This document shows, in pieces, positions 33,512 through 39,676 of a stretch of 39,676 nucleotides of DNA. Position 1 is the stretch's first letter. Every line of letters starts with the position of its first letter. Under the pieces are notes generated by a model, which worked only from the letters and a program-made list of their open reading frames with translations, had not been told where the DNA came from and ran no database searches. The DNA is taken from positions 1 to 39,676 of the forward strand of contig LRSR01002823.1 in assembly GCA_001579985.1 (NCBI GenBank), written 5' to 3'. This DNA comes from Hypsibius dujardini (Eukaryota; Tardigrada; Eutardigrada; Parachela; Hypsibiidae). Position numbers and translations under genes: made by a program.

Positions 33512-34944
33512 GGCAGACAGACAGACAGATAGACAGGCAGGCAGGCAGGCAAACAGATAGACAGACAGACAGACAAGCAGACAGTAAGAAGGTACAGACA
33601 TTCCAGAGGAAGACAGACAGGAAGACAGACAGACAGACAGACTGTTCCACAGAAAGAAATACTAGTACAGAAAATAAGGTATGTGCTTACGCTTGGCGAC
33701 TGGACTAGTACTAGGTTCTTTGTTCTTTCCGCGCTTTCGCTTGCGGCCGTCCGGAAGAGGAAGAGGCAGGGTAGTGGGATCGGCGGACATTTGGGAGACA
33801 GAATTGCTGCTTGCCGAAAGATTGCGAACATCACCAGGAGCATTCTGTCAATTTGGAGCGAAAGTTAGCTACGATCTTGATCCCAAACCCATAGACAAGG
33901 AAAGAGTCTGTGCACGATAGTCAGTCAGGACATAATCAGGAACGGAGTCTTGTAGAAAGGCAGTAAGACAAGCAGAGACACAAGACATAGTAATAAATTA
34001 CCAAAGAGATACAGTCATCAAGTTTACCAGACAGACAGCCAAACATATGCACTGGCAAGAGATAATCAGAAGAATATAATGAATACCTCAGCCATTTGTG
34101 GTTCTCCAGAATTATGTTCAGAAGAGGCACTCCTGACGCTAACATTGGATTCCTCCTTTGGGCTGATGAGAAGAGGTTCGCCCGGACCGGCCGTCGAGGC
34201 AACTCCCACAGACATCAGCGGATGTGCTAGGAGCATTTCCAAGGACGACTGGGGAGAGGACATCACAATATGCTGTGGTTGTTGATCACTGCCACCACCG
34301 ACACCGGTGGGAGGGGGAGGAGTCTGCAGGACATACGGCCGCATTGACGAATGTAACTCCGTCTTAATGTCCATAATAGGAATATACTGCAAGGTACATT
34401 CAAAATCAAGTCTAGTAAGATTCCCCCAGTCCAGTCCATATCACTCAGGCACCACGTCAGACAAACGAGTCATCAGTAAGACAAGGAGAAAGACCGTTAC
34501 AAACAGACAAGCGAATAAAAAGAGGGACCATTGAACAGACAGACGAGCAGGCAGACATATAGACAGACAAAGAAACTAGTGCGCGGGCAGACAAGTCGAT
34601 AGGTAGACAGACAGATAGATTGACAGGCACAGGCCTTCAGACAGACAGACACATAGATGGGCGATAGACAGGCAAACAAATAAATAGATAAACTGACAGA
34701 CCAAGACTGAGAGAAAGATAGTCAAGACATAGAAGTGAGGAGATGCTTAGACATATCATACCGTTGGGCCTGTGCCTGGTGGTGCGTTATTCAACTGAGG
34801 AGCTTCGAGGCTGCTTCCATTAGATGCATTAGTGCTTCCTCCTCCGCCATTGCCTCCTGAGAGACGGGCTTCTAAAAGACGTACTCGTCTGCCGGCATCC
34901 CCCGACAGAGCAGCCGGAGTCTGATGGAGGGCCGATGAGGACAT
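29017..34944 (-). CDS. Tlk: Tousled-like serine/threonine kinase (926 aa)
   Basis: Exons: 34944-34762, 34386-34087, 33844-33691, 33214-32826, 32543-32340, 32095-31747, 31582-31248, 30801-30745, 30675-30641, 30359-30270, 30203-30034, 29810-29672, 29522-29414, 29347-29240, 29175-29017; total 2781 nt in frame. The kinase domain (about residues 620-895) shows GKGGFSEV, catalytic Lys in YVAVK (about 651), HYDLKPGN with Tyr in place of the usual Arg as is normal for TLKs (Asp about 752), DFGLSK (Asp about 773), [16 protein letters not shown], and [12 protein letters not shown]. Before it lie coiled-coil segments (about 343-410 and 440-490) used for dimerisation in the family, and a basic stretch [10 protein letters not shown] likely to be a nuclear signal. 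TLKs phosphorylate the histone chaperone ASF1 during S phase (family knowledge). The N-terminus is low complexity. ATG 34944 sits 13 nt inside an exon whose acceptor is at 34958-34959, so an upstream non-coding exon is expected. Confidence 0.95.
29950..30010. repeat. (CTGT)n array in Tlk intron 11
   Basis: Near-perfect CTGT on the plus strand (CAGA in gene sense), inside the intron between the exons carrying HYDLKPG and NILL. Confidence 0.94.
30424..30570. repeat. (CAGA)n array in Tlk intron 9
   Basis: CAGA with CAAA and CAGG variants on the plus strand, filling most of the intron 30360-30640. Confidence 0.93.
30846..31206. repeat. Degenerate (CAGA)n array in Tlk intron 7
   Basis: Long decayed array on the plus strand preceded by an ATCA run (near 30847-30861). 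It makes up nearly all of the intron 30802-31247. Confidence 0.88.
32108..32283. repeat. (CAGA)n array in Tlk intron 5'-of-exon-6
   Basis: Starts with an ATCA run and continues as CAGA units (purest 32170-32217) in the intron 32096-32339. Confidence 0.9.
32638..32800. repeat. (CTGT)n array in Tlk intron 4, opposite orientation
   Basis: Perfect CTGT at about 32639-32692, decaying to 32800, inside the intron 32544-32825. Confidence 0.93.
33276..33643. repeat. (CAGA)n array in Tlk intron 3
   Basis: CAGA blocks on the plus strand, purest at 33477-33530 and 33556-33575, separated by decayed units. It fills most of the intron 33215-33690. Confidence 0.93.
34494..34705. repeat. Degenerate (CAGA)n array in Tlk intron 1
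   Basis: Scattered CAGA units on the plus strand inside the intron 34387-34761, more decayed than the neighbouring arrays. Confidence 0.88.
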
Positions 34945-35748
34945 TTCGCCAACCAACCTGTGAGAGAAAGAAGAAACGTTATTTTCAAACAAACTAATCA
35001 ATCAATCCATTGAAGCAAAAGTCACTCAACTAACGCACAATTTCTTTAGTGAGTTTCTCTTTAATTCCCAAAACTCGCAAGCTTATCTCAGTTTAAATTA
35101 CCAATTATATCACTTTACTGTTTATCAAACACGTGCAGGGAAATTGCAATGTGACAATGAAGAAAAGGAGTGTGGAAAAAGCAGAAGAGTGGTTGAGAGA
35201 ATTAAGCCAACAAATCAATCAACCCAATTAAGTCATGCGCAACTGATGCCTTTAAAACAAAACGCAAAATCCCGGCATTTTTGTACCTTTCAAACTAAAA
35301 AACAAAGACATATTGCAAATAACAAAACGCAAGTCGAAAAGCAATAATCACAACAGGAATAAAGCACTACAACATGCGAAATAATTTTGCCACATTGAGA
35401 CGAAACTAATCAATTAATCAATCGCAGACACACTACAGTGATCTAAAATCTTCCTGTTGATTTAGATTTCTCTTCAAAATCGCAATGTTTTCCGTTCCCA
35501 TTCAATTTCTAAAAGGGCCCTAGATTTTTCAAGTCGTTAACACACACTAAATTCCAAAAAGATTAGATGAAATGAATCGAAAAGAGGGTTAAAAGCCATG
35601 TGAAAGATGAAGGCGCACTTTAGGCCATTTTCTTTTACAGCTTGCTTCCACTTGACGTTCTATCCTTACTGTAACACCTCTTCCAGGTTGGTGAAGTAAA
35701 ATAAGAGGAGAAACAAAGGGGGGAATGCAAAAATATCCGTGGACTCAC

Positions 35749-35865
35749 CTTTGTTGTGGTTTTTTAAGGTACAAAAAGTGGTGCAAACTTGATTATGGAA
35801 TATGTGCGTGGAATAAATCATCAAAAAAGCCTCTTCTTCCTGCTCTTCCTTTAAGGCCACGCGAG
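35749..35865 (-). other. Candidate 5' untranslated exon of Tlk with strong splice donor
   Basis: The minus strand shows AAAG then GTGAGT, a near-ideal donor, with GT at plus positions 35748-35747. Splicing to the acceptor before 34957 would remove about 790 nt and join to the exon holding the Tlk ATG. An ATG in this exon (MALKEEQEEEAF) would be out of frame with Tlk, hence an upstream ORF. The 5' limit given is approximate. Confidence 0.35.
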
Positions 35866-36710
35866 TTTGGATAAACTTCTCCCCGACGCAAGGGAGTCAC
35901 ATGGGCGGGCAGTAGGTCAGAATGTCGCGGGAATGAATGGGTATTTGGTAGACAACCTTGAGGCCATTACAAAAAAAGGTAAGACAAACTGAGAGCGAAG
36001 GGGCTGCAAGTTAAACTTCATCATCACACGAGAAGAGGTCTCTGACGCGTTCCGCAAGGAACCTCACACACTACACACTCCGATGCCACCATTGACAAAG
36101 GCATGCTTGTGTAGGCTCTGCGCCTACGCACTCATTTAGCATACATGGATAATAATGTTCCAGTGGATGGTTGCACCCATTGAGCCTCATCGCTCATAGG
36201 TGTAGCGCATATCTGGGTACATAGTACGGTTGTAGGAATAGGTCGTGGCCATAATTAGAATAGTGATAGGCCTTGACCTTCTCTCCTGGAGACGCGGCTG
36301 ACCATACTCACATCATTTATTTGTCGTCACTCTCCCAAACGACGGACTCCAACGGATATTGCTATGTTCCTGCACATTACATAGGTTCAATAGGAAAAAG
36401 GAAAACGGAGGAATAAAATATTAGATGACTCTCCTTGTGATAGTACAGCGGGGAGTTGCATGGGGATGGGTGGGTTTCTAGCCTGGTTAGCAGTAAAAAC
36501 AAAACACATCCTTATATCAATATAATCAAAGGATTTTAATATTGCATGTCGAAAAAGGCTATTCCAAAGTGGGATATATGCATCAAGGCCGCTCCCTTGT
36601 TTGTTTGTTAACAAGTGTGGGCAAAAGTGTCTTTTTGTCTTTTTTAATATGGCGAAGGAAAAACGCCATAAATAACTACTTTGGGATGGCAAATTTAAGT
36701 ACACTAAAAA

Positions 36711-36930
36711 TTTAAGCTAAAAACGTTTAGTAACTATTTATCTTTTAGTTAGTAAAAAGTTAACTTTTAAAAAGTAAAATAAAAGCAAATTTAGTCTACT
36801 GATTTTGGCCTGTGCTAAAAGTAGAAGACAAGTTTTACCGGTAGTTACCCAATAAAGCTAAACCAAAATCCTCAGTCAATAATTTTAGTTAACTAAAAAA
36901 ATGAATTAGCTTGGCTAGTTTTAGCTTTTG
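36711..36930. repeat. AT-rich imperfect inverted-repeat element
   Basis: AAGCTAAAA near 36714 is answered by TTTTAGCTT near 36918. Inside is a perfect 16-bp palindrome, ttttagttaactaaaa, at 36883-36898, and several TTAGTTA-type units. It may be a small non-autonomous element or a folded AT-rich spacer. Confidence 0.4.
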
Positions 36931-37247
36931 TCATATATGTAATAAGACAAATATTGCTGGCGGCATATTTCCATCATACTCGTACTCTCAAATCAAAGAG
37001 TGAATAGCAGACTGCACCATCTTGTACGACACGGTAGGAAAGTGCGCATACTCGTATGGCATGAGAGCGATAGCATCGCATCGCACACGTCTACATTTCT
37101 TCCTTCGTCCACATTGTTGTAAGCTGTACGGGAGCTATTATTGCAAATTATTCGCATTCTCTCATTCATTCATTTACCGGGGGAAAATAGTTTTATGCTA
37201 GAGCAAATTGAGTGGGAGGATACCAAGGAAGAAGAGACAGGAGAAAA

Positions 37248-39346
37248 ATGGCATTGGAAGCGATTCGGTACAGAGAGGGGCAGCTCTCCATTTTGGATCA
37301 GCTGTTGTTGCCGTCACAAACTATCTACATTCCAATCCTCAACACCCAGCACGGCTACGAAGTCATCAAATCCATGCAGGTAATTATAGACGCATCTAGA
37401 ACTTCCGGTACTGGGGGGAGGGGGGCGAGTTTTTGGGAAAAGTAAACATTCGCGTTGCAAATATGAAGATAATACGGAGGTTGCGCTCATCGTGAAATTG
37501 AAACGAAAACGTTTGTAGAAAAGAAGAACTGTTCGTAAATAGGACGTTTGATACGATACGAACCGCGTCGTTTCGTTTGGAACGACGTTTACCCGCGTTA
37601 GCTAGGACTGGGGCAAGGCAGCGGGGCTACCTGGTGAAAAGTAGCATCAGGCCAGTAATCTCGCCCCTGCCGAACTTTTGGCCCGGATGCAGTGTCTTAG
37701 CCGTTTTCCTTGATTGTTGCCTAATTCATAATCCTGCATGTGTTGGTACTGGACTTTTTTCGTCATCCTTTTCGTTTGATGTTTTGTTATTTATCTTTTC
37801 CGAATTATATCAATAAATTCCCAATCTAGATTTTGAAAATTGTTTGATCTTCCTTTTGGATTATCAGAAGTGAGAATCCATGAGCTAGTAAGGAATCTCA
37901 GTGTCTTCGCGTGGCGGAGATGGTGAAAATTGGACAGTTTTGCTGAGTTGATTGTCATGGCCTTGATCGCGTACATTGCATAAATTTGACAATTATGGCC
38001 AAATGAGTGTTCTTCAACCTCTCTCCTCCGCTTTGCCGCATTTTAGACAAGAAAATTCATCATTATCCATATTAATGGTGAATTAATCGTTCTTTGTTTT
38101 GTTTACTGGAATCAGATCAACTTTTATTCTATTATCAGTTGTTTTTGTTGTTGTTGTTGTTGAAAGCTTCGTAAACGTTGCTTTGTTCGTTTACGTTTAC
38201 GTTTCATTGCGCAACGTGAACTGAGTTACAATGATAGAAACGTTGATTGCAACGACGTTTCTTCTTTCGTTTCGTATAGGTTTCTTTTTTTACAGCAAGC
38301 GCAACCTCCCTAATCTCGGGGCGTTGGCAGCAAGTACATTTAGGAATAAACGTCATCTAAATCGGTCATAACACTGCACATCCTACATACGTCCATGCAT
38401 CTATTGAGCGTAGATCCTACGCTGATGTATCACACAACGAAGCTTTAGAGCGCATACACCGTCAGTTCCCTCGGCTGAACGAGTTGATTGTGCGAACATT
38501 GCTGTGATTCTGCTATTTTTACTCTAAAAAACGTCAGGGTCACTTTTCGATTTCGGACGGGGGGGGGGCAATTGCTCATTTGCCACCCCCTAGTACGCGC
38601 CACTGCAGGTAATATTCTACTTACTGTACCTTTCATCATGGCGCAAAACCGCAAAATACTTTTCCTCCAAACTAACTCTGTTTAAATCTTCTCTTCACTT
38701 TTTACCTATAAAAAGTTAAAATATATTTGTGAACTATTTTTTAATGTCAGATAACTGTAAAAGTTATTTTACTCATGCCATGATTTTGTGTGCAAAACGA
38801 TGATGTCTTTTGCAGGTTCGAGGAGCTCCTGCCATCGCTATCGTCGGATGTTTGAGTTTGGCTGTTGAACTGAAATCCCTGACCTTCCCTTCAATAGACG
38901 CATTGGTTGACTTTTGCCGGACCAAGTTGGAGTACCTTGTCTCGTCACGACCCACGGCTGTGAACATCCGCAAAGCGGCGGATCATTTGCTGGCCTTTCT
39001 CCAATCCTTTCAACTCGGCCAGCCCGAGGGAACTGCTCAGGCAGTTGAATCAGTTAAACTTAAGTAAGTTTGAACGAACAATCAACCGCTGCTTGAAAGA
39101 CCTAAGTTAGGCGGAACTACCCGCATACCCGGCAAGGCTAAATTTGTTCCAAGAGTTCTTTTTCCAATTGCGGCAGGCTGATCGAGGAAATTGAGAAAAT
39201 GCTGGAGAATGACGTTGCAGATAACGTGGCCATCGGCGACCATGGTGCGGCAGACATTCTGGCGAGGACCGGGAAGACGCGCATCACTGTCTTGACTCAT
39301 TGCAACACTGGGTCCTTGGCCACAGCGGGATATGGGACTGCATTGG
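37248..39346 (+). CDS. MRI1: Methylthioribose-1-phosphate isomerase, 5' part (first 183 codons)
   Basis: Exons: 37248-37379, 38816-39063, 39177-39346; the gene continues past the window end. The start [19 protein letters not shown] is the usual N-terminus, with good context (gaaaaATGG). Exon 2 begins [19 protein letters not shown], the family's phosphate-site region, and contains [16 protein letters not shown]. Exon 3 contains [12 protein letters not shown] and [19 protein letters not shown], with the catalytic Cys at about residue 169. The enzyme converts methylthioribose-1-phosphate to methylthioribulose-1-phosphate in cytosolic methionine salvage (family knowledge). About half of the usual 350-370 residues are visible; the Asp of the active site lies outside the window. 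Intron 1 is unusually long here (1436 nt) because it holds an inserted repeat element. Confidence 0.95.
37475..38310. mobile_element. TA-flanked inverted-repeat DNA element (MITE-like) in MRI1 intron 1
   Basis: The left end CGGAGGTTGCGCT (37475-37487) matches the reverse complement of the right end (38298-38310) at 12 of 13 bases. The element is flanked by TA on both sides (37473-37474 and 38311-38312), a Tc1/mariner-type target duplication. Subterminal regions carry matching AACG/CGTTT-rich sequence in inverted order. The 836-bp interior has no transposase frame, so it would be non-autonomous. Confidence 0.6.
38545..38605. mobile_element. Possible DNA-transposon terminal fragment
   Basis: A G-run followed by ccccctagtacgcgccactg reads on the minus strand as CAGTGGCGCGTACTAGGGGG, close to the CAGTGGCGTA...GGGGG ends common in animal DNA transposons. 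No partner end was found in the window, so this is a fragment. Confidence 0.35.
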
Positions 39347-39389
39347 GTTAGTATCTAGTAACGCGCTAATTGAGTTTATTCTAATTCAT

Positions 39390-39676
39390 ACAAGTAAACA
39401 TGCCAGCAGACAGATGAACTCATAGACAGACGGAAGATACTTGCATTCAGACACATGGATAAACACATAGACTGACAGACATACTAACATGCAGCCAGAC
39501 AGACCGAAGAGGCATGCCGGCAGGAAGTAGACAGATAAGCGACATGCTTCCAGTCAGACAGAGAGACCGATAGGCAACCAGACTGACAGACTAACAAGGA
39601 GACAGACAGACAAACAGACAGACAGACAGGCAGGCAGACAGACAGGCAGACAGACAGGCAGACAGACAGACAGACA
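39390..39676. repeat. (CAGA)n array in MRI1 intron 3, running off the window
   Basis: Decayed at the left and near-perfect after 39600, CAGA on the plus strand and in gene sense. It continues past the window end. Confidence 0.92.

Larger units (their letters stand above)
34945..37247. other. Head-to-head intergenic region between Tlk and MRI1
   Basis: It carries the likely promoters of both genes, a candidate Tlk 5' exon ending at 35749, several ATCA runs (near 34997, 35214 and 35410), and an AT-rich inverted-repeat element at 36711-36930. No protein family is seen. Confidence 0.5.

Noticed and set aside
37577-37816. 79-codon plus-strand frame in MRI1 intron 1
   Set aside because: It lies inside the TA-flanked element and shows no transposase motif or other family pattern.

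Overview
The window is eukaryotic nuclear DNA from an invertebrate animal, most likely an ecdysozoan. It holds nine protein genes or gene parts. Introns are mostly short (about 50-450 nt) with GT-AG borders. A pair of gustatory-receptor-like genes with three phase-0 introns near the C-terminus (a hallmark of the arthropod chemoreceptor superfamily), an UNC-76/FEZ gene and an astacin protease point to a panarthropod such as a crustacean, arachnid or tardigrade. The sequence alone does not fix the group. Exon models were built by hand from splice signals, reading phase and protein family pattern. Seven models close as intact reading frames over 4-21 exons; the astacin and MRI1 genes run off the window.

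Layout: 1-3688 (+) is the 3' part of an astacin metalloprotease gene that appears to run on into a Cys-rich module and a B-lectin domain. 5429-9268 (-) and 14649-18706 (-) are two tandem SLC6-family transporters with the same exon-intron skeleton. Between them, 10275-13048 (-) is a natriuretic-peptide-receptor-type (ANF_receptor) ectodomain gene with no room for a guanylate cyclase. 20610-23571 (-) is UNC-76/FEZ. 24134-25869 (-) and 26275-27902 (-) are two gustatory-receptor-like seven-TM genes. 29017-34944 (-) is tousled-like kinase. 37248 to beyond 39676 (+) is methylthioribose-1-phosphate isomerase, head to head with the kinase gene.

The genes do not form one pathway. There are two local paralogue clusters (SLC6 and chemoreceptor) plus housekeeping neighbours. 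The striking genome-level signal is the repeated seeding of (CAGA)n, and in the SLC6 genes (CAGACA)n, arrays into most long introns and intergenic gaps, in both orientations. These arrays create many false Cys/Ser-rich or Thr-Asp-Arg-Gln-rich reading frames that are not genes. Other repeats are an 836-bp TA-flanked inverted-repeat element in MRI1 intron 1, a short inverted-repeat element near 36.8 kb, a possible transposon end at 38.6 kb and a weak solo-LTR candidate at 13.7-14.0 kb.
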